Assembly (NCBI GenBank): GCA_023055355.1
Contig: JALJCS010000001.1
Location: 81,880,881-81,944,880, forward strand
Origin: Agelaius tricolor
Taxonomy: Eukaryota; Chordata; Aves; Passeriformes; Icteridae
DNA length: 64,000 nucleotides
Direction: 5' to 3'
Of this stretch, positions 14,501 to 27,446 are shown piece by piece. Under the pieces are notes generated by a model. That model did no database searches and was not told the DNA's origin. It worked only from the letters and a program-made list of their open reading frames with translations. Within the stretch, counting starts at the first letter, position 1. The number at the start of each line of letters is the position of its first letter. The position numbers were made by a program, and so were the translations under genes.

Positions 14501-17500
14501 AAGTATCCCTATTTCAAAATATTCTTATTTCCTTATTTCCATGTATTGAATGGCTGCTGAGTAGGAAGAAGAATATGGAGGAAAAGAAACTGAAGAGGGC
14601 TTTTTGTATTATTATGAAAAGTAACTTGTTTTAAAGAAATATGGACACAGTATATTCAGGAAAAAACTCTCTCTGCTAAATGAGGGAATCTTTTCTGATC
14701 CCTGCAGACTTTCCAACACTGTAGATGTGTAATAGTTTTAAATGTCAGGAGCCACCTCAATTAAAGAGAAAGTCAATTTGGCACTTAGACTCCTGAAGAA
14801 CATAATGATGCAAATCACAGAAGGTTCTCTTACAAAGCCTTTTTGAGCATTCAATAAATGCATGAAAACATGATGTGCTTTACCTGATGCACATATTCAA
14901 ATTTAAGTGTCTGTATAAAATAGGAACACAAGTCTTTAAAATTATTCTTTATTTTCTTTTTACAGCATTTACTGTTTTCAGGTAGTGGAGTTCTACATAT
15001 TTTCACTGAATGAAAAAAAAAATCAAAGCCTGATGAATGCCTGGGAACAATCTCATGGAGTATCTTCCGATTTTCTCCCACTCAAGCACTGAAACAGCTG
15101 GACAGCAAACACAAAGACTTGAGCTAATATGAAATACCTAAACTCAGGTATATAGCTCCCACAAAGAGCATTTCCTACTCTAAGAACTACTAAGAACTAT
15201 TGTTTCACCCTCAACAAAACATTTCTAGGAAGATCTAATTGCTAAGGGACAGATACTAATCTTCTGCAGCCTTTCAGCAATTTCCAAGAACTTGGATACT
15301 GTCTTTCATTTAAGCCTGCTTGTTTTAAGTTTCTTTGACTGTAAAGATTTTTTTTTTCCATTTAAGAGAATGATCTCCTCTCTTTCCTATAAAGCTCCAG
15401 ATACTGAAAATTCTTCATAACCAGTAGGGCTGAATGAGTTCCACATTAAGGCAATCACATGGAAACTCCCTTGGTATTGAGAAAACAAATGGATTTTCAC
15501 ATTAGTTTAGGTGATTTTGATAGGACATCCTTATGTGCATATATTGTTTTACCCTGGAACTCTCCAGGTTATAGTTTTAGTAACATCCTGTCCAGCGCAG
15601 CACAAAAACTGTTTTGTTTTGCAGGGTTTTTTGTGGGTTTTTTTTTTCTCCTCCAAAAATGGCACCATCTTTGCCCTTCCACAGTTCAAGATCAGAAATG
15701 GTTGATAGCAGAGTGAAAATACACTGTCATTTCAATGAAAATGGGCTCAGTGTCATGGAGTGAGAAATGAAGCTGCATGAGAAAAGATCCTAAGGCAAAA
15801 GGGAAAAAGCAGAGATCCTCACTGCCCTTGCAGCAATCCCTTCTGAAGCTGCCACTAACAGCAGTGTTGCCAGCCAGCAAAAAGGTACATCACTATTATT
15901 AGCACAATGAAGGGGCACAATGTTTTGACTCTTCCTTATACTGGCAGCTGTGGTGAATCATCCCATCCAAAAGCAACTATTCCTATTAATAAAAGTTACA
16001 AGGACATGCCTGTGTTGGTCTGAAGACCAATACAGCAGAATCATGGAGGACAGGAGACAAAATCAAACCAAAGAAACCCCCAAAAAACCCCATGCAGACC
16101 TTTCAGAGAAGACAGAGCAAAACTTTCCAAAAAGAGCAGCCCCTGAAAACACATTCATCTGTAACTATAAGAAAGCTTCACAGCAGTAATCTAAATTGAA
16201 AAGCAGGGAACACAGCCAAACATTATATTTCATTCAAATCTGTGAAGTTCACCTTTCTAAGGAGCTAGTGGAAATGTAAAGTGACTGATTCAAATATTTA
16301 GCACTGACAGTTTGCCAAAAAGATATCACATTCTTTGGATTTATGAGTTGTCTATGAATTTGTCATACTTTGATTTTTGACTAAATATGTAACATGAACT
16401 GAAATAAGAACTACCCTGTTGCTCCCACTGAAGTGAGATTTTAAGACAATGACAAGCTAGAACAAAAGAGAACAGAAGACAGAGAAATGGCTTATCACAC
16501 TCCCAGTGACTCTACAGATGCAAAGGGGTTAAGACAGTAAAAGTACTATTGTTGCACCCTCAACAAAAGCCAGTGGTAAAACCTTTAAGATTGGATTTTC
16601 AGACATAAATCCATGCAAACTAAATGGCCAATGCTGCTGCCCCAGTGAGACATCATGCAAGAAAGGAGAGAGGTGATTTGACATTACATATTCTGAGCAC
16701 CACCACAGCTGATGCCCAGTGACAGTAGCAGTTTGATGGAGCCAAGCTGTTTGCTTCAACAGGCAGGAGAGGTGAAAAGCTACAGTGGAGAGAAGGATGA
16801 AGTCACACTGCAGAGAATGGCTCCCTCAGAGCCACAAGGATCCGAAGTACAGAGCACAACTAAACACAGAGTGGAGCCACCCACAGCATGGAGAGGTGGC
16901 GGGGTCAGCAGCACTGCTTTGAGCAAGCTGCACACAGCACCAATTCTTCCAGCACAACCTTCCCCAAGGCCAGGGACTGCCACATCACATGGTAAAGAGA
17001 AAAAAACAAGGCTGTAGCCTTGAGATAAACTTACATCCTGCAGGTGAGTATGAATGGATGAGCATCCACAAACTTTGAAGGTCTTTAAGTGCTTACCATC
17101 AGAACTACAGACAGTACATAGTGCACCCTTAGGGAGCAACTGGCTTCTGCTCCTGTAGCAACTACGAGGTTCACCACCATGCTGTGCTTAACCTGTATCA
17201 GTTTCACTTCTCAGTGATTAACAGGAAGAGAGAACGGCTCTGTTTTACCTGAGGCACAAAGCTTATGAGGTCAGCTCAGTGTTTGGAGCAAGCCAGAGCC
17301 CAGCAGGCTCCAAGTGTGGTCCAGAGGATCAATGAGACCAAACAACAAGATGCAATAAACATCAACAGCCCATTTGAGCTGGCACATGCATCCTACAGCT
17401 CTCCAGCAACAGTGAAACCTAATGAATACTGTCATATCTTTGCTAGAAAGCTAGACACACACACAAAACTAAGAAACAGTAACTGACACCAGCAAAACCT

Positions 17501-20500
17501 GATGATTTAAAGAAGAGAGAAATCATCAAAAAACCTTTCAAAATACAAGTTGCCAATTAATATCAGAAGTATAAAGAAAAATAAACAGGAAGCTCTAATA
17601 AAAGTTGGGGCTTCGTTTGGTTGGTTTTATTTGAATATGGTCTGCCTTTCCACAAATCTAACATACTTATACACCCTCAACATGTATCTTTTGGTCAGCA
17701 TTTTTTCCATTAAAGTAAGAATAGACAGTACACATCAAAGGTAAAAGTAATGCATAATTAATCTAAGAAAGTAGGTGTAGGTGTCTTCTCTAGGCTCCAA
17801 CTTCGTGACAGGAAATACATTATTCATGAAGGAAGATGATGGTACAACATTAATCAAGTCAGCATGACAAGACAAACAAAGACCACAAGATGTATTCAAC
17901 AGATAGCAGTGTGCAAAAGTGATCAGCTAACTGAAAGGTTCACACAGAGTCTGTTTACAGAAAACAAACACAGAGGAGAAATACAGAAATAAGACTGAAC
18001 TGTTTCAGTTTGCATCCTATTAAGTCTTGTTACATTTGGGGAGCAATCTTTATATGATACAGCTAAAAGTTTCTGGGTGTCTAAAGAGCTGCTATTACGA
18101 AGTAAAATTAAAAAAAGAAAAGAGTTAAAATAATTATTTTAACAAACAGGAATTCACATAAGCAGGGCATGTATGAAGAACAATAATAAAATCTTTTTAA
18201 AACCAGGACTCTTTCCTTTCTCATCATGCACTTTTTGTCATATTATAAAGCTACTTGGGGCTAAAGACTAAACACTTGCTCTTCTTCATATTCAAAACTG
18301 TTGCAAAAATACTCAGTAACAAAAGAAAAGTATAATTTGAAACAGTGTCAAAAAATAGGAACACAATGTAAGCGGATTTGTAAGCAAAGGGAGCAGTAAA
18401 ACCCAGTTTCCTAGGAATATGTGTCAAAGTTGCAGAAGAGTTCAGATTTCAATCTGTCCTTCAACAGGCATCTTTCCATCTGCTGAGGCTACCTACTGCC
18501 AGAAAAGGTGTAGGTTTATCGGCCATAAGCTACCACCCTCTCATGAATGCAACTGGAATTGCTCAAAAGGTTTAGAAATTAAAATAACAATGAAAGTCAG
18601 ACATTCACAGAGAGTTGCACGCAATCTCTATTTTCTCAGAAAACCAGGCTAGAAATATATATATATATACTGACTGCACATAGCTTGGTGCTGAACTTGA
18701 AGTTGCTGTTACCAGACTGCACTGGAGACAAGAGCCTGACCACACAAGTCACAGAGCATTGCTCTCATTCTGTCAGAATGGATGTATTTCTTAATAGGGA
18801 ATAAAGAGATGAAGGGAAAACCATAGTAATAGAAGGAAACCCAGACTTAAAAAACATTCATTTTCCTCCTAAGAGGACAAACACTATCTGAAGCATCAGC
18901 CCCAGAAAAATACAGCTGCTTTATAGAATGCAGCAAGACCCCTCCTGTCACCCCAGGGAGGGGACATTTCAGCAAGGAACAGACTCTGCTCACCCATACC
19001 ACCACAACCATCCTGTGTGGCCATTGCAGGGAGGCAGCCCTGACTGAAAACATTGTGTACGAAGACAGCAGGCAACCACTTCTGATGCTTCTGTCAGACC
19101 TGCCCCCATCAGAGAAATGAAAAGAGAGATATATTTATATACATACATTGCGTAAAACGTTCTATATAGCATATATTTCATATACATACACACAAAAAAG
19201 TATATATAGAAGGAAATTAATAGCTGTGAGATTATAAAACTCACACATAGATCCTCATCAATGATCAAACACGAAGCAAATCAACCGCTGAACAGCAGCA
19301 GAAATAATAAGCATAGGAAGAAGCTGATCACATGCCTGATTATCAAGGGCTAATAACAGATTTTTGCCTCAATATATTTTCCTAATTCATTTTCATATTC
19401 CTTGTATTTAGTTTTCCTAGCTAAATATAAGAGTTGTCTGCAAGGACTGGATATATAGAACAGTATACAATTGTTATGCTCTATATGATCTATTTAGTAG
19501 AGAGTAGAGTTGAGACAAAGGCTGGTCAGCTGAAACTGTCTCAAGAACCACAGTGGTAGCTTTCATAGCCTGTAGTTCATACTGGAGTTTTATGGTTACA
19601 GGAAATAACCCAAATAATCCAGAATTAGAACAGTCAGTAAAATTTCCAAGTGAAATTCAAGAATAAAGACTCCAAAACTATGGAATCTGCCTGCTCACAA
19701 GCAAAGCAGTGATCAGTGCAAATAAAGCTGAACATTTGTAAGTAATGAAAAAATTACACCTGAACCTGGTAAGTTAGAACTTTATTTTCCAGACAACCTG
19801 CAAGACCTGCCCACATTATGAAGTATTTCAGATGATCCATTGGACATCATGAAGAAGAAAAAGTTTCTATTCAATAAGCTTTAGTGCATTTTTTTCAATC
19901 ACAAGTCATTTCCATTCAATATAAACAGGATGAAGCTGTATTAAACTGTCATAGTGATACCTGGAGGATAACAGCAAGGTGTTTCAATGCAACATGCTAC
20001 CACTGACTTGATATTCTATGAAAGAAAAGGTGAGAATCTTGCTGTAATAAGGAAGTAACAGTCATGCCAAGACTAGAACAATCTGATAAGATAGTCTGTC
20101 TTCACAGTAAATAAAAAGTTACCAGACATACTGATTCACTTTCTCTGTTCCTCTTTTTCTCCAACCTTTTAGAAAAGACACTTAATGGTACTACCACTAT
20201 AAGCAGCACTATCAACAACCAACCAACCTATTTGAAAATCCATTTTATACTATTTTTGCCAGCTCCAGAATTTGCTGACTGCATATGCAGAAAAACTGTA
20301 AGCATTTCTGATCCCAGTTGATTAGGAAACACAAAAAACATAACACTTTGCAGCAAGCAGCCAGAAGAGCAAGTCTATTTTCAACAGCTTCTTCCTCCCA
20401 GCCATCAGAAGTGAAAAACAGACATTATCATTATGATCTTTTTGTCTGATCTCCTTCAAAATGAATTTTATGAGCTTGTTTCCACAAAGCAATACAGAAA

Positions 20501-22240
20501 AGGATTATGCCTTATAAAAAGAACAGCTGACCACAGCCTAAGTTAGACACAGCAGAATCACTACACCACTCAAAACGAGTGGTGGGTTAGTTTGTAATTG
20601 TTTTCCATTTCCTTTTTGTAACACAAGATGTAAAAAGGAGCACAATGAAAAGCAAGTCTTCTAATCAATCCACAGGCTACTAAATCAATTGCATAACTAT
20701 TGATACTAACCCACAGGAAATATGGTGGTAAGTATAACAGGTTCCAGTTCCCCTGCTACATCAGGTCTCTGAGAGAGAGAGAAAAGGTCTGCGCTCGCTG
20801 ACCAGACTGCAGGATGATCAGAGCCATTATTTTTCCCTGAATCAGCACTGGGAGGGCAAATACGAGTTTTCTGCCAGCCTATGAGAGCATTCTTGTAAAT
20901 ACAGCAGATACACTGAAGCCATTCATACCCACTGTATGACACTGCAGCCAAAACTCATGTTTAAGACAGCAGCTTTGTCCCTTGGCTTAGCTGAAAGAAA
21001 AGTTGTCAGAAGTTATAAAAAAACCCCACATGAAATCTGACAAATACTTGGAATATAGTATTGGTTGAAAAAAAAAAAAACAAACAAACCCACACTTAAA
21101 ATCAAAGGACTTAAGCAACTATATAGTCTTTTTTTCCCTACAAATTATTGCCTGAAAATACTGAAACAGGTAAAAAAAACCCCAGATTGTAAGTGTTACT
21201 GCTAATAGTGTAAAAGTGTAACTTTCAAAACAGTACTTCAAGGGCAAAAATCTACAATAACAACAGACAACAAACACGATTTGATCTAGCAGCTCCTAGG
21301 ATATGAATCATAGTGATTTAGATATGAGGGGAAATCAACCCTCTGTTTTATATAAAGGATGGCTTATTCAAAGTAGCTATATCAAATTGAAACACCTAGT
21401 ATTATTTCAATCACAAATAGTTTTCCCCCTCATAATACACAGATTGCACAAGAGGATAATGAGACATGATGGTCAGGGAAAGGGGGGGAGTAAAAAAATG
21501 AAACTTCATCCCAGGGGATGAAGATAGCCATGGGGAAAAGCCTGTCTTTTTCAAGACACCTCTAGACAAAAGGAACTGTTTTTCCCTCCTGCCACTACTC
21601 TTCTCACTTGATCTTGCTTCTCTTGGGTATTTAACAAGCTTCATGTTGGGACACCTTGATACCTCGTTGCCAGGAAAAAATGTTCTAAGTTTTCCCACAC
21701 TGTAAAAGTCCCATTAAAGTATAAACTAACCATTTTCATTAAAATGCACAAATCCCCCCCTCACTGTACTACAACCCTACACACTCTTTTACCCCCCCAC
21801 TCATCCCCTCAGTAGCCTCTGAAGCCTGTGAGAGAAGCACACACAAGCAGACAGGCCAGCCACCAGAAGTTTACACTACTGATGTAATCTCTCCAGTAGC
21901 ACTCTGCCCAAGAACATGTAACTTCAGCTTAGCCACTCCTGGGCCAGCACTGATAAGCTGATGTGAAATGAAGCAATCCGTTTCCCAATGTAAACAGTTG
22001 TTCGGCTACACAGGGGACAATATAAACAAATGGATCTATTTATAAATCATCATTTATGCTTGTTATAGAACAGGAATATTATGTTCCAGGGCAGAAGTGA
22101 CAGTATTTCCAAGAACACAGTAAAAATTCAAAGAGCTGGTATCTTCTTCCATCAGCCTGCCCTGCTGACACTCCCTGTTCCAGTACTACCCAAGCAATAA
22201 ACACAAGATGCAGGACCTGATCTGTTTAGGAACAAGATAT
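8508..22240. other. Non-coding DNA, probably RNF144A intron 1 (proximal part)
   Basis: No coding exon, tRNA or recognisable mobile element was seen. Simple-sequence features are a poly-C run at 10503-10518, poly-T at about 11227-11249, a 9-bp stem with a 4-nt loop at 13092-13113 (arm TTTCTCACA) and an AT dinucleotide run near 18657-18669. Two forkhead-type motifs, TGTAAACA at 21989 and ATAAACAAAT at 22022, lie just before the CpG island. The RNF144A intron assignment rests on synteny. Confidence 0.45.
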
Positions 22241-23700
22241 CCTTGATCCGGCGGGTGGGAAGACACCTCGTTATTGTACCTAGGGGCTCTTCCAACAGCT
22301 CAAAAAAAGGCTACGGTAACATCCCTTCACCTCCGGGAAGGAAAGCCCGAGCCTTACTCCCGCTTCTTCAACCCTGCAACCCGAACGATCCGGGTTCTCC
22401 CCAGGCTGCACACTCCGCTTGTACTGAGAGCACGGATGGGGGTGGCACTCCACAGACCCCTGCGCTCATTATTTCCCCCTCCCGACGAATGGCTACCGCA
22501 CTCCAGGGCACTGGCTGGGCTCTTTCCAGACATTTTCGTTCGTTTATGGAAACCCCACGACAGAGCACACGCGGGGCTGAGCTGCCGCTGTCATTACGCC
22601 CCCGACGCGGCGCTCCGCCGGCGGCCGCGCTTCCCGCCGGCAGCCTGGCCCCGCCGTGCCCGCCCCGCAGCCGGCACCGCTCCGGGCACAGCGCCCTGCT
22701 GCCGGGGGCTCCCGGCGGGCGGCAGCGGCAGGGATACGGCCGCCGCCGGCAACGCCGCCACAGCCCTTCACGTAGAGGGGTCGAGGGTGCCCGTGCGCTC
22801 CGGCGCCGCCTCCCGCTGCCCCAGCGCCCCGGGAGGCGCCCCTGCTCCCGCCGCCCCGGGCGCCTTACCGTGCCGCTGCAGCCCCTGCCGGCGCGGGGCG
22901 GCCCGCGGGCGGTGCGCGGCGCTGTCCCACGCTATCCCGCGGAGCCGCGGCAGGACGACGCCGCCGCCCCAACCATGGTCTCCACCCCCCGCGGAGCCGG
23001 AGTGTGCGCGGCGGGCGCCGCTCCCGGTCTTTTCTCCGGCGGGGGAGGAGGAGGGTGGGGTGAGGGCGGGCGGGGGCGGGCGCGCCCGCGGCGGGCGGGC
23101 GCCATTAACGGCCGCGCTCGCGCCACCGCCCACTTTGAAGCGGCCGCGCCGCGCCAGGCACAGCGGCGCCCCCTGGCGGCGGCGGGAGGCGCCTCCCGGG
23201 CGCGGGGATCCCGGGATTTCCCGCTTGGCAGCGCCGCTGGCCCGGGCGTGCCGAGCCGAGCCGCCGCTTGCACCGAGAGGCTTTTCATCTGCTTGAAGCA
23301 ATAGCACTTGGGGTTGTCTGAGCGTGATGGGCCGGGCCCAGCAGGTCCGTCAGCGGCAGAGAGAACAACGGGGCTGGCTGTGCCGAGGAGGCGGGGGGTT
23401 TGTCCTGCCTGCCGGGGAAGGAAGGAGAGGAAAACACGGGAACCATGACGGGCACGGCTGTTCTGCGGGAGCTGTCCGAGCCTCCCTGCTGTCGGTGTGT
23501 GTGCGGAGCAAGGCCCGGTGCTCCTGCGGCAGGCAGGAGGCACGGCAGGAGCCGCACGGGAGCTGTGTGGCGGAGTCATGGGGCACAGCCCAGCACGGCA
23601 GCCCCGGGCCCGGGGCACACCGCAGCTCACTGCGGCACGGCTGCTGGGCCCCTCACGGCGCCGCAGTGCGCGGGGCAATGGCAAAGCGGGGTAAAAAGCC
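22240..23700 (-). promoter_or_regulatory. RNF144A: CpG island, likely RNF144A promoter
   Basis: GC content and CpG density rise sharply from about 22.24 kb and fall after about 23.70 kb. The densest part is at 22.58-23.28 kb. It contains many GGGCGG-type Sp1 sites (for example around 23,060-23,100) and no TATA box. In vertebrates RNF144A, a RING-between-RING E3 ligase gene, lies downstream of RSAD2 in the same orientation. Inverted as here, its promoter would lie left of RSAD2 on the minus strand, which fits this island. No RNF144A coding sequence is visible, so the name rests on synteny. Long open frames in the island are GC-rich artefacts. Confidence 0.55.
22869..23110 (-). other. RNF144A: Candidate non-coding exon 1 of RNF144A (5' end approximate)
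   Basis: A good minus-strand splice donor, CACG|GTAAGGCG, has its last exon base at 22869. It lies in the CpG-densest part of the island with GC boxes just above it. This suits a TATA-less first exon spliced to distant coding exons outside the window. The upstream limit of about 23.1 kb is a guess, because no core promoter element fixes the start. Confidence 0.4.
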
Positions 23701-23790
23701 AAGCATCCTCTCACACACAGCCAAATACTGTGAAAAGCTCAATTTGAGGTTCTCTAGTAGAAGAGTTTACACCGAGTCTGAAGATGGAGG
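23324..23790 (+). other. Possible divergent lncRNA first exon
   Basis: A plus-strand donor, GGAGG|GTGAGC, lies at 23790/23791 at the right edge of the CpG island. A transcript diverging from the RNF144A promoter could use it; mammals have an antisense RNA (RNF144A-AS1) at this position. Only the donor and the island support this. The frame open across it looks like GC-rich random sequence. Confidence 0.2.
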
Positions 23791-23799
23791 GTGAGCTTG

Positions 23800-24178
23800 A
23801 GAAGCTGCTTGTCTTCAGTCTTCTAAATAGACTGGCTTTTCTCTCTTATTTACCATAACAGAAGATAATCTTATTTTTGTCCTCGGATATTTATGGATAG
23901 CTGTGCCTTTCGCACATCTGAACAGCACAAGGTATTTGAACTGTCTTCTCCCAGCACAGCCCAGTCCACTCAGCCTTGTAACAAGTGCCTTTCATCACGA
24001 GGAGAATCACCACCATTGTTCTCCATTTCGGCCTCCATGCTGCCCTTGGCACCGTGCAAGCAGCCCCCCCGCTAAATACAGACCAAATGCACCCAGAATT
24101 ACAGATCTCTTGCGAATGCAGCCACACGTTCTGCTACTATGGCTTGTATTACAGAAAAAAAAAATAAAATTAGAGACA
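23800..24178. other. Short spacer between RNF144A island and RSAD2 3' end
   Basis: About 0.4 kb of unique sequence with ordinary base composition separates the CpG island from the inferred RSAD2 polyadenylation region. No gene or repeat was seen, apart from an A-rich run at about 24155-24170. Confidence 0.4.
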
Positions 24179-24179
24179 A

Positions 24180-27100
24180 ACTTAAGAAAATAGAAACATT
24201 TATTGAAAGGTGCAACACACTCATGAAATACTTAGCACTAATTATTTGACACTATTAGTCCAAAATTGATAATTGGTAACATTCAAATATATCAGCATCC
24301 TTCATACTGAAAAATAGGGCATCCTAAAGTGCATCTTAAGTGACAATTTTACTTGTTACCCAAGGTATAGTCACAATTTTATCAGAAGTCATCCTTCCAA
24401 ACACTCATTCTCTACATTTGTTTTACAAATAGAAACAATTGTATAATGTTAGTGGAATGCAGTGCCAGTTCTTTCCCAATTCAGCATCTTTAACAAGTGC
24501 TTAGCTGCAATACTATGATATTATACACAAAGCTACAATTAAGCATATCTGTGCTTAAAAGACTTAAATTTAATCCTGACTTTTCAGGATCACAACATAG
24601 CTGTAATCACTAAGCCTGAGAGTAACCATGTTGAATTCTGTTTTATTTTTCTAGTCCCATACTGAAAGGTAGCCCCTACTACATCATGAAAGGCCAAAGT
24701 CCACTTTTGGTCCAATATGAACTGTGTTTATAATTTTATTAACATAAACTAGACTCATCAACTGTAGCAATTTTTTGTTTGTTTTACACAACAATAGATT
24801 TTGCAAATAAAAATGCCAATAGCTGTTCATTAACTGAAATTACTCTCAAACTGTATTGTGAGATTCTTAATTTCCAATGTACACAATTCATATTTCCTTT
24901 GAAAAGGAGTATCACACAGAGCAGAAACCTTTTACTAATTATGCAGGTGAAATCCCCAACATTTTAAGCACATAGAACCTTCTAGCAAAAGTCATCTTAA
25001 ATGTCTGTACATTCTTTACTGGATTTTGACATTTTCATCTCCTTCTTGTTTCTCCTGCAGTTTCCTCTGTAGGCACAGAGGAAGCAAAAGGATAGCCATT
25101 TACAGGATAAAATGCAAAGCAAAGAATGGCAGGATTTCTGGACCTGAACAGGAGTTTGTGTACCTCATATCTGTGTGCTGTGCTACAGCTGGCATTTTTT
25201 GCAGAAGCTGCAGGGTGGTAGATTTTTTGGTACATTGATGCACTAAATCTTTCCCCATCCTGGGACTGAGACAGCAACAAAGAAAAATGCTTCTTTTCTA
25301 TCAGTGTGGTGTAGGTACTGAGGAAGAGACTAGATTTAATATTTGGGCAGGGGAAGTCAAACCCCAGTTACATAAATTTGCACTGCTCATAGAGCCAGGG
25401 AGATCTCCAGCCAAGGTCAGTGAAATAGCTGCCAAAAGACTGTGGGGTTACTGTGTGTGGGCCACATTTTAAATGTCACTTGGTGTTAATACAAGAAAAA
25501 AAAAATACTGAAATGTCTGTGTCTAGGAAATGTTGTGACTGCAATATGCAAAATACAAAGAGACAAAAGAGCACCACTGAGTATAGTTACAGTTAGGATC
25601 GTAAAAATAGAAACTGAAGGGATTATAAATGGGAACGTTTTCACTGAGTATTCAGAGTACTTTCCTTTACACAGAAGTACCAGCTCCTACTTAAGCATTT
25701 TCCCCCTTCAACTTTGAAGGTGCATTAGGTGAATGCAAAACATTTCTTTCATGCAAAAATGCAAAAAACTTCTTTAAAAAAATCAACTATCATTTCCAAA
25801 AAAAAATTGAATAAGGTGTCATTTTCTCTATGTGGTATATTTAATGCATGCTGGCTTCCAGCTTCTGCAAATATTTAAATGTGTGAGACAGTCCAGGCAT
25901 TGAGTTCAGGGACAGGATTAATGAGTAGTGCCATCTCACTTCTGCTCTGTGCAGTGCCTATCCCTGTACCCTTCAGACAGAGGGAGGATGGGACTAGTTA
26001 AATTTGAAAACCTGCCATTATAAAGACATAACCATTGCCAGAAAACCAAGAGTGAGGGCAGTATATTAGATTATTTTTCATGTTTTGAGGATTTTTCTTT
26101 TAGTTTTTGTATTTTATATTGATGCTACCTGCTTTTAAAATCAAAGGTAGCTCTCACAAAACCAAATTAGTTTCATTTAAAATCTGCAGGTTTATAACCA
26201 GCAAGCTAATTAGTTGCTGAGATAAGCAACCTTTAAAACAGGGTTGTTTGATTTATGAACTTTGTTGTGTGTAGTTCCATAGCTTAGCAAAATAAAAAGC
26301 TAGTATTCAACAGAAGATATATGTTAGGTTGTTCTACATGGTATTAATTAGTTTAAGAAAGAATATTCATCAGAACTATATGCCCACAGTTCAAAAATAG
26401 TTTAAAGTAATAAATCAATATTTGCAGATGAAAGGAAAATTGAGATACTAATAAAATAAAAACAATGTTTCCTTGTAAATATTCGTTAGAACAAATATTT
26501 GAAGGACATTTCCAATGTGAAATATGATGTTGTTTATCATTAGATAAAATGTACCTCTAGGTTTTAGGATGAATGAATATAATATTTTTTCATGACTAAA
26601 AATATGTTTTCACAGAAAATTACATGCCTCAACATTTTTGCAAATATCATGTGTTTATAGAGAGGAGAGGGAGAAGATTCTGTTACAATTAAGTCTTAAA
26701 GAATAAAAACTGCCAATTTTTTCTCCTTAATTTTCTTTTAAATACGTTATTACTTAATGATTCCCGGATTCTGACCCTCTATTACTGCCGAAAAAAGCAG
26801 AAGTTGCTTCCAGAGGCCTGCCAGCTGGCCCTCCAGCGATCTACCCAGGAACTGCAATCCATGTTGCCCTGAGAAACAGGCAGAATGTGTTCCCTGATAA
26901 GAATTTTCACTTCTCCGTCATTACAGCTATTTAGAATGAATTAGAGTTTGGGATGGTTTCTTGCTTCTTATCTGGCATGAACACTCATGGAGTATTTTAT
27001 AGAAACAGTTTGCCTTTTAGTCCTTGGTGCAATGGACTACAAAGTTTATTTCAGAGATCTGTTCATGTAAAAGCTCTGAAAGTATTTGGTCATGCTCAAG

Positions 27101-27281
27101 AAAGTATAGACAATGTAATCTGCATTTTAAAAGCATGTAACATATTCACATGTACAGTTATACTGAACATCAGTCTGTGTAAAATACCAGGTGTAATTAA
27201 AAGCATTATATACAAGTATACACTCACCTATAAGATACACCTGTTTTCACAGAATGCACTGCCCTAACTCAGTATACTGAA
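24180..27281 (-). other. RSAD2: Inferred RSAD2 3'UTR
   Basis: AT-rich sequence between the RSAD2 stop codon and the distal AATAAA, with many ATTTA pentamers on the minus strand, as expected for an unstable interferon-induced mRNA. No other gene is visible. The extent depends on which polyA signal is used. Confidence 0.5.
24199..24204 (-). terminator. RSAD2: Candidate distal RSAD2 polyA signal (AATAAA)
   Basis: TTTATT on the plus strand reads AATAAA on the minus strand, with cleavage expected about 15-25 nt further left, near 24,180. This would give an RSAD2 3'UTR of about 3.1 kb. Other AATAAA hexamers on this strand lie at 24642-24647, 24735-24740 and 27045-27050. The last would give a 3'UTR of only about 0.25 kb. 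Which of these are used cannot be told from the sequence. Confidence 0.5.
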
Positions 27282-27446
27282 TCACCAGTCCAGTTTCATA
27301 TCTGCTTTACTCCACACATACTTTCCTCCTCTTTTTAGGAACATCTTCTCATCAAATCCGCTGAATTTTATAGCTGCTTCTACACCAACATCCAGGATGG
27401 ACTTGGAAGGTTCTTTCCGCCCATTTCTACAGTTTAGAAAACGCAT
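27282..27446 (-). CDS. RSAD2: RSAD2 coding exon 6 and stop
   Basis: 165 nt including TGA at 27284-27282, acceptor TTCCAG|ATG. It encodes residues 297-350, from [19 protein letters not shown] through [16 protein letters not shown] to KLDW. This conserved C-terminal extension is needed for substrate binding and Fe-S cluster loading in characterised viperins. Confidence 0.97.
   Translation of the reverse strand: MRFLNCRNGRKEPSKSILDVGVEAAIKFSGFDEKMFLKRGGKYVWSKADMKLDW

Noticed and set aside
1..22240. RNF144A coding exons
   Set aside because: No minus-strand segment resembling the RING or IBR cysteine motifs was found; they presumably lie left of the window.
22243..23304. 353- and 340-codon plus-strand frames, plus overlapping minus-strand frames
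   Set aside because: They lie in a CpG island where stop codons are rare. Several overlapping frames are open, composition is Arg/Ala/Pro/Gly, and no domain is recognisable.
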